DNA from: Fimenecus sp045594885
Lineage (GTDB): Bacteria > Bacillota > Clostridia > Oscillospirales > Acutalibacteraceae
DNA length: 34,329 bases
Reading direction: 5' to 3'
NCBI GenBank assembly: GCA_045594885.1
Contig: JAZNZJ010000001.1
Span: forward strand, 1-34,329
Positions 22,677-30,322 of the stretch are shown here, piece after piece; the stretch's first letter is position 1; the number at the start of each line of letters is the position of its first letter. Made by a program: the position numbers and the translations under genes. Below the pieces are notes generated by a model. That model saw only the letters and a program-made list of their open reading frames with translations, did not search any database and was not told the DNA's origin.

Positions 22677-23900
22677 ATGTTAGAATTACGTGGAAAATAC
22701 AATACCGCAATAGTTTATACAGATATAATTGAAAATTCTGCCATTAGTCAGATTATAGAGCTTTGCAATCAGGAATTTGCAAAGGGTTGTAAAATCAGAA
22801 TTATGCCCGACGTCCACGCAGGTGCAGGGTGTGTAATCGGCTTTACGGCGGATTTGGGCGAAATGGTAATACCGAATATCGTGGGTGTTGACATAGGCTG
22901 TGGAATGCTCACAGTTGAATTGGGCAAAGTGGATATTGATTATCAGGTACTTGACGATTTAATTCGAGAGAGAGTGCCAAGTGGCAGAAATGTACACGAG
23001 TGCAGAAAATCTCGTTTTCCTGACTTAGAAAATCTTTATTGCTATCGCAATCTCAAAGATTCAGTACGAATTGAGAGAAGTAAAGGCACCCTTGGTGGCG
23101 GTAATCATTTTATTGAGGTGGATATTGACGATGATGACAATAAATACCTTGTAATTCATACGGGTAGTCGCAATTTGGGCAAACAGGTTGCCGAGCATTA
23201 TCAAAAAATGGCTTATGACATTTTACGCGGTGCAGATGCCTTGTTTGAGGAGCAAGAGAAATTGATTGCCCGTTACAAAGCGGAGCACAGAAAAAAAGAG
23301 ATTGAGTCCGCCCTTAAGGAGCTTAAAAAGAATTTTAAGGCAAAGTGGACCGATGTACCCAAGGATTTATGTTATCTTACGGGTAAGTACCGAGAAATGT
23401 ATCTTCACGATATGAAAATCTGTCAGGAATTTGCAACAAAAAACCGTTTGCAGATTGCCAATACAATTCTTAACGGACTTTTCGGTAAAGCCTTGTCGGA
23501 TTATTCATACTTTGAAACAATTCACAACTATATTGACCACGAAACTAATACCGTGCGAAAGGGTGCAGTGTCTGCAAGAAAGGGCGAAAAGCTCTTAATC
23601 CCAATAAATATGCGTGACGGCAGTTTAATTTGTATTGGTAAAGGCAACGAGGAATGGAATTGCTCCGCTCCCCACGGCGCAGGTCGTCTTTTTAGCCGTG
23701 GTGACGCAAAAGAGAACTTCAGCCTTGAGGAATTTGAGAAAGCGATGGAAGGCATTTTCACAACCTCAGTTGATACAAGCACCATCGACGAAAGCCCAAT
23801 GGCATATAAAAATATGGAGGATATTGTAAATAACATCACCCCCACCGCAGAGATAATCAAACGAATAAAGCCTGTTTATAATTTTAAAGCAGGGGAGTAG
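22677..23900 (+). CDS. rtcB: RNA-splicing ligase RtcB
   Basis: 407 residues. GTP- and Mn-dependent ligase that joins 2',3'-cyclic phosphate or 3'-phosphate RNA ends to 5'-OH ends. Motifs: MPDVHAGAGCVIG, VDIGCGM (Asp72, Cys75), GGGNHFIE (His144), HTGSRNLG (His161), HNYIDHE (His283), the guanylylated histidine in APHGAGRLFSR (His333), and DESPMAYKN. All metal and GTP ligands are kept, so it should be active. AAAAGGAG lies 8 bases before ATG 22677; a GTG three codons earlier overlaps that site. It probably repairs RNA cut by ribotoxins, with the slipin and tRNA-like RNA upstream. No archease or RtcR gene is in the window. Confidence 0.97.
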   Translation: MLELRGKYNTAIVYTDIIENSAISQIIELCNQEFAKGCKIRIMPDVHAGAGCVIGFTADLGEMVIPNIVGVDIGCGMLTVELGKVDIDYQVLDDLIRERVPSGRNVHECRKSRFPDLENLYCYRNLKDSVRIERSKGTLGGGNHFIEVDIDDDDNKYLVIHTGSRNLGKQVAEHYQKMAYDILRGADALFEEQEKLIARYKAEHRKKEIESALKELKKNFKAKWTDVPKDLCYLTGKYREMYLHDMKICQEFATKNRLQIANTILNGLFGKALSDYSYFETIHNYIDHETNTVRKGAVSARKGEKLLIPINMRDGSLICIGKGNEEWNCSAPHGAGRLFSRGDAKENFSLEEFEKAMEGIFTTSVDTSTIDESPMAYKNMEDIVNNITPTAEIIKRIKPVYNFKAGE

Positions 23901-24038
23901 ATAGTTTCTTTTTCCCCAATACTTCGTGGCTTTCGGCTCGCAGTATATTTATACAGCTTCGCCTCTGCCACATTGTCTTGCGAAAAAATAAATCTATCTA
24001 CTAAAAAATGTTTCTTTTTCCGCAATATTGCGTGGCTT
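23896..24038. repeat. Inverted and direct repeats after rtcB
   Basis: AGTAGATAG (23896-23904, overlapping the rtcB stop) is exactly reversed as CTATCTACT (23994-24002). A 28-base direct repeat, TTTCTTTTTCC..CAATA.., is at 23905-23932 and 24011-24038 with three mismatches; the second copy holds a perfect CGCAATATTGCG palindrome (24021-24032). No gene is seen in 23901-24095. Confidence 0.6.
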
Positions 24039-24044
24039 AAAAAA

Positions 24045-24072
24045 GTAGGGGACGATGCCCACATCGTCCCGC
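24045..24072. repeat. GTAGGGG-type hairpin repeat, copy 3
   Basis: GGGACGATG (24049-24057) pairs perfectly with CATCGTCCC (24062-24070) around CCCA. It has the same GTAGGGG start and CCCGC end as the copies at 1926 and 2005, with another stem sequence. Confidence 0.65.
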
Positions 24073-24095
24073 AATAGCAAATGGAGTGATACATA

Positions 24096-24461
24096 TTGAA
24101 CTTTATAAAAAAATTTTTAAATCTGTTCACTAAAACTAAAACGGATAATACTTCTTCCTTGCCCAAGTGGGAAGAGGTTGTAGAAAAGTGTTACGGGCAA
24201 GAAATAAGTTTAATTCCCGAATATACTGTTGAAAAAGTTATTTATACAAAGGCGAAAGATTTTCGAGTGATACTCTACAAAAAGAAGAATAAAGATATGT
24301 ATTTTACCATATACGAAAAGCTTTATGCTTGGGACGAAGAAGAATTACAGTATGGTTGTAATCTGCCGGGATATTGGTGTCCCACAGGCGAAAATACATC
24401 GGTTTTTGATACACTTGAAACTGCTGAAAGAGAAATATATTCAATGCCGGAATTTAAATAA
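24096..24461 (+). CDS. Small uncharacterised protein (TTG start)
   Basis: 121 residues, unknown family. The N-terminus is basic and amphipathic (NFIKKFLNLFTKTKT), followed by a compact alpha/beta-like part with KWEEVVEKCYGQE, 'VILYKKKNKDMYFTIYEKLY' and LPGYWCPTGE. No membrane segment or catalytic motif is seen. The layout recalls small immunity-type proteins but this is only an impression. The start is TTG with GGAG 9 bases before; no in-frame ATG exists near the beginning. It lies 195 bases after rtcB, separated by repeats, and ends in a terminator. Confidence 0.6.
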   Translation: MNFIKKFLNLFTKTKTDNTSSLPKWEEVVEKCYGQEISLIPEYTVEKVIYTKAKDFRVILYKKKNKDMYFTIYEKLYAWDEEELQYGCNLPGYWCPTGENTSVFDTLETAEREIYSMPEFK

Positions 24462-24468
24462 TACCTTT

Positions 24469-24504
24469 ACACCACAAAATCTATGTATTTTGTGGTGTAT
24501 TTTT
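24469..24504 (+). terminator. Terminator after the small uncharacterised gene
   Basis: ACACCACAAAAT (24469-24480) pairs perfectly with ATTTTGTGGTGT (24487-24498), followed by ATTTTTG. It is the strongest hairpin of this kind in the window. Confidence 0.9.
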
Positions 24505-24538
24505 GTAAAAAATTAAAAAAATTTTATTTTTGCAATAC

Positions 24539-24563
24539 TTTGTTAACAAATATGTGGTATAAT
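24539..24563 (+). promoter_or_regulatory. Extended -10 promoter with palindromic operator candidate for the MMPL gene
   Basis: TGGTATAAT (24555-24563) is an extended -10 box; no good -35 is present. In the -35 place lies a perfect palindrome TTTGTTAACAAA (24539-24550), a possible regulator site. Confidence 0.55.
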
Positions 24564-24615
24564 GCTTTTATAATAGTGAAATTGTGCCCATATGGGTTTT
24601 TCGAGGTGGAATATT

Positions 24616-27600
24616 TTGAAAAAAATAGCAGGCTTTATTGTTGACAGACATAAAATCATATTGGCGGTTATGCTTATTATCTGTGCATTTTGTGCCGCAC
24701 TTATTCCTAAAGTTACAATCAATACGGATATGACTAAATATCTGCCCGAAGATTCATCAATGAGTCAAGGTATTGAAATAATGAAGCAGGAATTCAAAGA
24801 TATGACAACGACTCAGACGATTCGTGTTATGTTCAAGGATTTGAGCGGGAATGAAATCAATTCTATCAGAAAACAGCTTGAAAGCATAAATTATGTTGAA
24901 AGTGTTTCCTATGTTGAAGAAAGCGAAGATTATAATAAAGACGGTTATACAAAATTCGTTGTAAACACATCTTATACATACGGCTCACCCGAAGAAGTAT
25001 CAATTGAAAAGGCTATTGAAGAACAATTTGCGTCTTATGATATGCAATATATGAATGACGACTCAAACAGTATGAAAATGCCATGGCTTATGGTTGCCGC
25101 TGCAATTGTAATTCTTTTAATTATTCTTTTCATTATGAGTAGTTCGTGGTTTGAACCAATTCTCTTTATGGCAACAATCGGTGTGGCGATTGTCATCAAT
25201 ATGGGCACAAATTTGGCACTCGGTGAGGTTTCACAGATTACAATGTCAATTGCTGCAATCTTACAGCTTGTGCTTTCAATGGACTATTCAATTATTCTTG
25301 CAAACCGTTATCGTCAGGAAAAAGAAAAACATGACACTATTGAAGATGCAATGAAAGTGGCTTGGTGTAATGCATTTTCATCAGTTACAAGTAGCGGTAT
25401 GACAACAGTTATCGGTCTTATTATGCTTGTGTTTATGAGCTTCAAGATTGGTATGGATTTGGGAGTTGTACTTGCAAAGGGCGTACTTCTCAGTATGGTT
25501 TGCGTTCTTACAATTTTGCCTGCACTTCTTTTAATGTTTGATGAGCAGATTGAAGACAGCGAAAAGAAAGAACTTCATATTCCAATGGGCGGACTTTCAA
25601 AGTTTGAATTCAAATTGCGACACGTACTTGCTATTATTTTTGCAGTTATTTTTGCTGGTTCATCATTTTTACAGACCACAGCAAAAACAGTTTATTCATT
25701 ATCACCCGAAGACCCAATTGCAGAGGTTTTCACTCCATCAAACCCCATTGTTATGCTCTATAATAATGAAGACGAAAATGTGATTTCAGAAATGGCATCA
25801 CAACTTGAAAGTGATGAGAACGTTAAGAGTGTAATGACCTATTCCAATACTCTCGGTAAAAAGTTTACCTCTGTGGGAATGGTTGATATGATTGATAGTA
25901 TGGGTGTGCCAATCAGTATTGACTCATCACTTCTTGATATTATTTATTATAGTTACTACAGCGGTGGTAATTATCTCACAATGACTATCAGTGAACTTTT
26001 CGATTTTATTAATAATGAAATTGTACCAAATCCAATGTTCTCTGACTTCATTAGTGCCGATATGGTTGTAAGTCTTGACGATATGCAAAAATTTGCAGAC
26101 CCAGAGGCTCTCACAAAACCAATGATTGCAGAAGAACTTGCACAACTTTTTGGCATTGATGCGGGGCAGTTGAAACAGTTGTTTGTGCTCTATTACAGTA
26201 AATACAGCGGTGCAGATTTTGGCACAATGACCTTGCCGGTATTCGGTGATTTTGTGGTTAACGAGGTTGCAAAAAATGAGCTTTATTCTTCAATGATTGA
26301 CAAAGAGTCAAAGTCACAATTGAGTATGCTCACCACATTTACCAATAAAGAAGAAATCACAAAGAAACGACTTTATACTGAAATGGCAGATGTTCTTGGT
26401 ATTGAGGTAGAACAAGCACAGTTGCTTTATGCTTATCATAGTGCATATCAAAAGAATCCCGATGCAGTTGATGAAGATACAGTTTTAAGCACATTTCTTG
26501 CATCATATCTTTTCGGTAGTTCCTATAAACTCTCTATTTATGAAATGATTAACTTTATTGTTGAGAATGGCGACAATTTTGCTTCTGCAATGGATTCTTC
26601 AACAATGTCAAAACTTAAAATGGCACAACAGATTGTTAATGGTACAAAGAAGGGGACTGCATACACTCCCGAAGAACTTGCAAAGATGGTAAAAATGAAT
26701 CCTACACAGATTCGTCAATTATATCTTCTCTACATCTGTGAACACGGTGATACAAGCGAGTGGAAAATGTCAGTTCAGAAGTTTGTAAGTTTTGTGCTTT
26801 TAGATGTGTTGCCGAATAAAACCTATGCAAGTTTCATAAAAGAGGATATGGTTGACCAACTTAAAAATGCGAAGACATTGATTGATGCGGTTGTGCTCAA
26901 AAAAGCATATTCACATTCTGAACTCACAACACTTCTCAGCGGATTTACTGACCAACTTGACGCAAATACAATGGAGTTACTTGCTCTCTACTATTCAAGT
27001 CTTAAAGAGGCAAATCCCGAATGGACTTTGACCATTGAAGAAATGTTCAGGTATCTTTCAGAAAATATGATGAATGACCCTAAATTTGAAGCATTTTTAA
27101 GCGAGGATATGAAAAATGATATTCTCGATATGAAAGAACAACTTGACGAGGGTATCAGTCAACTTTTAGGTCCAAATTATTCCCTTATGATGATTGAAAC
27201 ATCACTTCCCGTTGAGTCAGATGAAACAAGTCAGTTTATGGTATCACTCAACGATATGATTGATACAAACCTTAATAACGAGGTTTATTTAATCGGTAAT
27301 ACACCTATGAGTTATGAAATGGAGCAGAGCTTTGACGAAGAATTACTTCTTATAACCATACTTACTGCGGTGGCAATTTTTGTGGTTGTTATGATTACAT
27401 TCCGTTCAATTTCAATTCCATTAATTCTTGTGTTGCTTGTGCAGTGCGGTGTGTTTGTCACAATGAGCATAAATGCTCTTATGGGTTATAGTACATTCTA
27501 TCTTGCGTTGCTGATTGTTCAATGTATTCTTATGGGTGCAACAATCGACTACGGTATTCTCTTTACAAATTATTATCGTGAAAGCCGCAAAACAATGGAT

Positions 27601-27846
27601 GTAAAAGAAGCACTCGCAGAGGCTTATAATGGCTCAATTCATACAATTCTCACATCGGGACTCATTATGGTTGTAGTAACCGGTACAATCGGATTAAGCC
27701 CCGTTGACCCCACAATTGCACAGATTTGTCAAACTATTTCAATCGGCTCGCTTTCGGCAATTCTTTTAATTCTATTCATATTGCCGGGACTCTTAGCTGC
27801 ATTTGATAAACTGATTATAAAAAAGAAAAAAGAGAAAACGAAATAA
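24616..27846 (+). CDS. MMPL/RND-superfamily membrane transporter with helical-repeat insert
   Basis: 1076 residues. Layout: first membrane helix (about 10-30), extracellular domain, a five-helix membrane block (about 155-310), a second extracellular domain, and a second membrane block near the end (DEELLLITILTAVAIF onward). GAILQL-like 'SIAAILQLVLSMDYSIILANRY' and 'IVQCILMGATIDYGILFTNYY' are the paired Asp-Tyr motifs of MMPL proton-driven exporters. The second extracellular domain is enlarged by about 400 residues of helical repeats (see findings). Start: TTG 24616 has GAGGTGG 6 bases before; ATG 24592 has no ribosome site. Cargo unknown. Single-gene unit with terminators on both sides. Confidence 0.88.
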   Translation: MKKIAGFIVDRHKIILAVMLIICAFCAALIPKVTINTDMTKYLPEDSSMSQGIEIMKQEFKDMTTTQTIRVMFKDLSGNEINSIRKQLESINYVESVSYVEESEDYNKDGYTKFVVNTSYTYGSPEEVSIEKAIEEQFASYDMQYMNDDSNSMKMPWLMVAAAIVILLIILFIMSSSWFEPILFMATIGVAIVINMGTNLALGEVSQITMSIAAILQLVLSMDYSIILANRYRQEKEKHDTIEDAMKVAWCNAFSSVTSSGMTTVIGLIMLVFMSFKIGMDLGVVLAKGVLLSMVCVLTILPALLLMFDEQIEDSEKKELHIPMGGLSKFEFKLRHVLAIIFAVIFAGSSFLQTTAKTVYSLSPEDPIAEVFTPSNPIVMLYNNEDENVISEMASQLESDENVKSVMTYSNTLGKKFTSVGMVDMIDSMGVPISIDSSLLDIIYYSYYSGGNYLTMTISELFDFINNEIVPNPMFSDFISADMVVSLDDMQKFADPEALTKPMIAEELAQLFGIDAGQLKQLFVLYYSKYSGADFGTMTLPVFGDFVVNEVAKNELYSSMIDKESKSQLSMLTTFTNKEEITKKRLYTEMADVLGIEVEQAQLLYAYHSAYQKNPDAVDEDTVLSTFLASYLFGSSYKLSIYEMINFIVENGDNFASAMDSSTMSKLKMAQQIVNGTKKGTAYTPEELAKMVKMNPTQIRQLYLLYICEHGDTSEWKMSVQKFVSFVLLDVLPNKTYASFIKEDMVDQLKNAKTLIDAVVLKKAYSHSELTTLLSGFTDQLDANTMELLALYYSSLKEANPEWTLTIEEMFRYLSENMMNDPKFEAFLSEDMKNDILDMKEQLDEGISQLLGPNYSLMMIETSLPVESDETSQFMVSLNDMIDTNLNNEVYLIGNTPMSYEMEQSFDEELLLITILTAVAIFVVVMITFRSISIPLILVLLVQCGVFVTMSINALMGYSTFYLALLIVQCILMGATIDYGILFTNYYRESRKTMDVKEALAEAYNGSIHTILTSGLIMVVVTGTIGLSPVDPTIAQICQTISIGSLSAILLILFILPGLLAAFDKLIIKKKKEKTK

Positions 27847-27851
27847 AAAAA

Positions 27852-27886
27852 TCTCCCTCTATTATTTTTAGAGGGAGAAATTTTTT
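27852..27886. terminator. Bidirectional terminator
   Basis: TCTCCCTCTA (27852-27861) pairs with TAGAGGGAGA (27869-27878), A-run before and T-run after. It ends the MMPL gene and the converging NifX-like gene. Confidence 0.88.
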
Positions 27887-27896
27887 ATTTTAATTA

Positions 27897-28274
27897 TTAA
27901 CTATGGCATTCGCCACCACAATTATGACCTTCACCGTGGTCGTGATGGTCACATTTTGCATCAGGATTATATTCAAGTTTACCAACAAGATAATCAATAA
28001 CCGCCTTGTTGCAATCGCCCTTAACTCCGCCAAACCATTTAATTCCTGCATTACTTAAAGCATTTTGTGCACCACCGCCAATACCACCGCAGATAAGCAC
28101 ACTAACACCATTTGCTTTTAAGAAATCAGCCAATGCACCGTGACCTTGACCGTCAGTATTCACAATGCTCATGCCAACAATACTGTCATTTTCAACTTCA
28201 TAGATTTTAAATTTTTCAGTGTGACCAAAGTGCTGAAAAACCTGTTCATTTTCATAAGTTACTGCAATTTTCAT
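27897..28274 (-). CDS. NifX/NifB-type dinitrogenase cofactor-domain protein with His/Cys tail
   Basis: 125 residues. The body is the small NifX/NafY-like fold: MKIAVTYENEQVFQHFGHTEKF, VLICGGIGGGAQNAL and GIKWFGGVKGD. Such stand-alone proteins in anaerobes are thought to carry or sense Fe-S or metal clusters; a nitrogenase role is unlikely here, with no nif genes near. The C-terminal tail CDHHDHGEGHNCGGECHS has six His and three Cys in 18 residues and may bind metal. The start at 28274 has AGGAG 6 bases before. It begins 10 bases after the GH30 stop, so they share a transcript. Confidence 0.85.
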   Translation of the reverse strand: MKIAVTYENEQVFQHFGHTEKFKIYEVENDSIVGMSIVNTDGQGHGALADFLKANGVSVLICGGIGGGAQNALSNAGIKWFGGVKGDCNKAVIDYLVGKLEYNPDAKCDHHDHGEGHNCGGECHS

Positions 28275-28284
28275 AATATTACTC

Positions 28285-29652
28285 CTATTCACAAATAATG
28301 GTTAAAATACTGTTTTCGTTAATTTCTAAAGTATTTTTATATTCACCGTCAAAAACGGTTTTAAGTTTGCTGTCATAAGTAGATTCAATAACTGTCATAT
28401 TATTGAATAAGCCATTTAACGTGATTTCTCTTTTCTCACCTTCATTTACAATGACGGTAATGGTTTTATTGTCGGGTGTTAAGAATGAGAATACATTAAA
28501 ATCATTATTTTCGTCGGGGAAAAAGCCGTTATCAAGACAAACTGAACCCACAGGAATGTATTTTGAGAAATGGGCAAAACCATAGTAACGTTCAGCAATA
28601 TACCATTCTTCAAAATTATCAGTTGCGGTGAGTGTGGCATCTGAATAATCAAAACCGTCCTCTTTTATTGAGAACTGATTTATCGCTACCCAACTTGTCC
28701 AACTTTCTGCACCCGCATAGATTAAATCCTGACCTATAATTCGAGCGGTTATAAGTGCACCCTTGAAATTTTTTGTGTGACTTTTATTGGGCAATTCACA
28801 CCATTCACTCATATCAAATCGCAATTCAGGGTGGGGTAGTACCAATTGATTTTTAAAATCAACTCGTGTCTGCACATTGTTGTCATCGTGGTATGAGTGG
28901 TAGGCAAATATGGGCATAACACTCATCACAAGTTCGTCTTTTAAAAGCAAATCAAGATATTCGGGAGTAAGTCCCATCATTTCGCCACTTTCAGGACCGT
29001 AGAGTTTGACATTCATATTTCTCTTTACGATTTCTTCAGCGAAAATGTGCATAACTTCAGCCATTTCTTCGGGTTCGTAATGGCAACCCTCCTGCCAAAC
29101 GTAAGAGCCACCCCATTTCCATTGGGGCTCATTTATGGGGCTTACAAATTTTACGGGGAAACCCTCGTCAATAAGTCTTTGAGTAGCAGTCAGAAAATAG
29201 TCTGCAAATTTCCTGTAATTAGCCTTTGGTAAATTACAGGTGTGCATCATAAGACTACCCGATGCCTGACCCGTTGAGGTCTGTGACCAATGGGGCGAAT
29301 TCGCAAACACAATCAAAGTGTCAATATTGCCTTTATCAAGGCATTTACGCATTACGTCTTTTGCCGTTTTATCAAGGGAATAATCCCAATATCCCTCTTG
29401 TTTCTCACGGTCATAAACATACATACTCTCGGTGCGACGCCACGGATTTTGCACTCGGTAGTTATCCATATCCGTGCCACCGCCTATGTTGTAGCGGTAA
29501 ATATTCAGTTTAAGACCTGAGTCACCATATAAAATCTCGGCTATTTCATCTTGTACTTTTTCGTCCTTGCAATAATGACTCCACCAACAAGCTGAAGTAC
29601 CAAAGCCTTTTAACACCTGCAATTTTTTTGCATCTAAAAGGTTTATTTTCAT
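28285..29652 (-). CDS. Glycoside hydrolase family 30-like protein
   Basis: 455 residues. The N-terminal GFGTSACWW, then YNIGGGTDMDNYR, FANSPHWS, and the acid/base motif SPINEPQWKW (Glu175) are GH30 hallmarks; the likely nucleophile is Glu283 in FDMSEWCEL. The TIM barrel is followed by a beta-sandwich that ends 'ENSILTIICE'. No signal peptide, so intracellular. Family members act on beta-1,6-galactan, xylan or glucosylceramide-type links; the exact substrate is not readable. The ATG at 29652 is preferred, with GGGGATGA before it; the open frame goes 23 codons further up. Co-transcribed with the NifX-like gene. Confidence 0.85.
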   Translation of the reverse strand: MKINLLDAKKLQVLKGFGTSACWWSHYCKDEKVQDEIAEILYGDSGLKLNIYRYNIGGGTDMDNYRVQNPWRRTESMYVYDREKQEGYWDYSLDKTAKDVMRKCLDKGNIDTLIVFANSPHWSQTSTGQASGSLMMHTCNLPKANYRKFADYFLTATQRLIDEGFPVKFVSPINEPQWKWGGSYVWQEGCHYEPEEMAEVMHIFAEEIVKRNMNVKLYGPESGEMMGLTPEYLDLLLKDELVMSVMPIFAYHSYHDDNNVQTRVDFKNQLVLPHPELRFDMSEWCELPNKSHTKNFKGALITARIIGQDLIYAGAESWTSWVAINQFSIKEDGFDYSDATLTATDNFEEWYIAERYYGFAHFSKYIPVGSVCLDNGFFPDENNDFNVFSFLTPDNKTITVIVNEGEKREITLNGLFNNMTVIESTYDSKLKTVFDGEYKNTLEINENSILTIICE

Positions 29653-29692
29653 ATATGTCATCCCCATAACATCGATGAATTTACTTATATTT

Positions 29693-29721
29693 ATTTTAAT
29701 ATAATTAGATACAAAAATCAA
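29693..29721 (-). promoter_or_regulatory. Sigma-A type promoter for GH30-NifX-like operon
   Basis: On the minus strand TTGATT (29716-29721), 17-base spacer, TAAAAT (29693-29698). Confidence 0.65.
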
Positions 29722-29734
29722 TGTTTATTACTAC

Positions 29735-29763
29735 TTTACGACAAGTAATTTTTGTGATATGCT
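29735..29763 (+). promoter_or_regulatory. Candidate promoter for the GNAT gene
   Basis: TTTACG (29735-29740), 17-base spacer, TATGCT (29758-29763). GGTGATT precedes the ATG at 29779. The match is weak. Confidence 0.4.
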
Positions 29764-29778
29764 AATTATGGTGATTCT

Positions 29779-30282
29779 ATGTTAGTTAAAATTTTCAGAG
29801 CATTTGCAAAATACTTAAAAGTGAAAAAAGAAACACTTAAACAGTTTAGTAAAGTTAATTTAAAGCCCAATGTGATATCTCAACTTTTACCCAAAATGGT
29901 TGATGGAACTTTTGAAGCATATCATATAAGATTTTTGGGTAAAAATATATCACAGGCATATATTTTTTATGACCTTGATAACAAAAATCTTGCAGATGGA
30001 AATAGTATTTGTTATGTCTGCAACATTTTTGTTATTGGTAAATTCAGAAGAATGGGGCTTTGCACCCGTTGTATGCAAACATTAAAATCTGTTGCAAAAG
30101 AAAAAGGCTTTTCAAAAATGGTGCTCGGTGTTATGGAAGATAACATTAATGCTATAAAGCTTTATAAGAAGTTGGGGTTTGTCGCAACCGGAGAAAAATA
30201 CGGTTATGATGCCATAATAAAAGATGCAAATGGTAATAGAATACCGCAAAAAGAATACATATTGATGTCTTGCAATTTATAA
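29779..30282 (+). CDS. GNAT-family N-acetyltransferase
   Basis: 167 residues. The acetyl-CoA binding motif A is VIGKFRRMGLCTRCMQTL (about 93-110), with the usual R/Q-x-x-G-x-G/C pattern slightly changed, and motif B is VMEDNINAIKLYKKLGF. The substrate is unknown. The N-terminal 35 residues are basic (AKYLKVKKETLK). Cytoplasmic. Single gene ending in a strong terminator. Confidence 0.85.
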   Translation: MLVKIFRAFAKYLKVKKETLKQFSKVNLKPNVISQLLPKMVDGTFEAYHIRFLGKNISQAYIFYDLDNKNLADGNSICYVCNIFVIGKFRRMGLCTRCMQTLKSVAKEKGFSKMVLGVMEDNINAIKLYKKLGFVATGEKYGYDAIIKDANGNRIPQKEYILMSCNL

Positions 30283-30284
30283 AA

Positions 30285-30322
30285 AAATAAGGACTCTGCT
30301 TATAAGCAGGGCCCTTATTTTT
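30285..30322. terminator. Bidirectional terminator
   Basis: AAATAAGG (30285-30292) pairs with CCTTATTT (30313-30320), and inside CTGCTTATAAGCAG (30297-30310) forms the tip; single bulges separate the two. It serves the GNAT gene and the converging DUF1846 gene. Confidence 0.85.
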
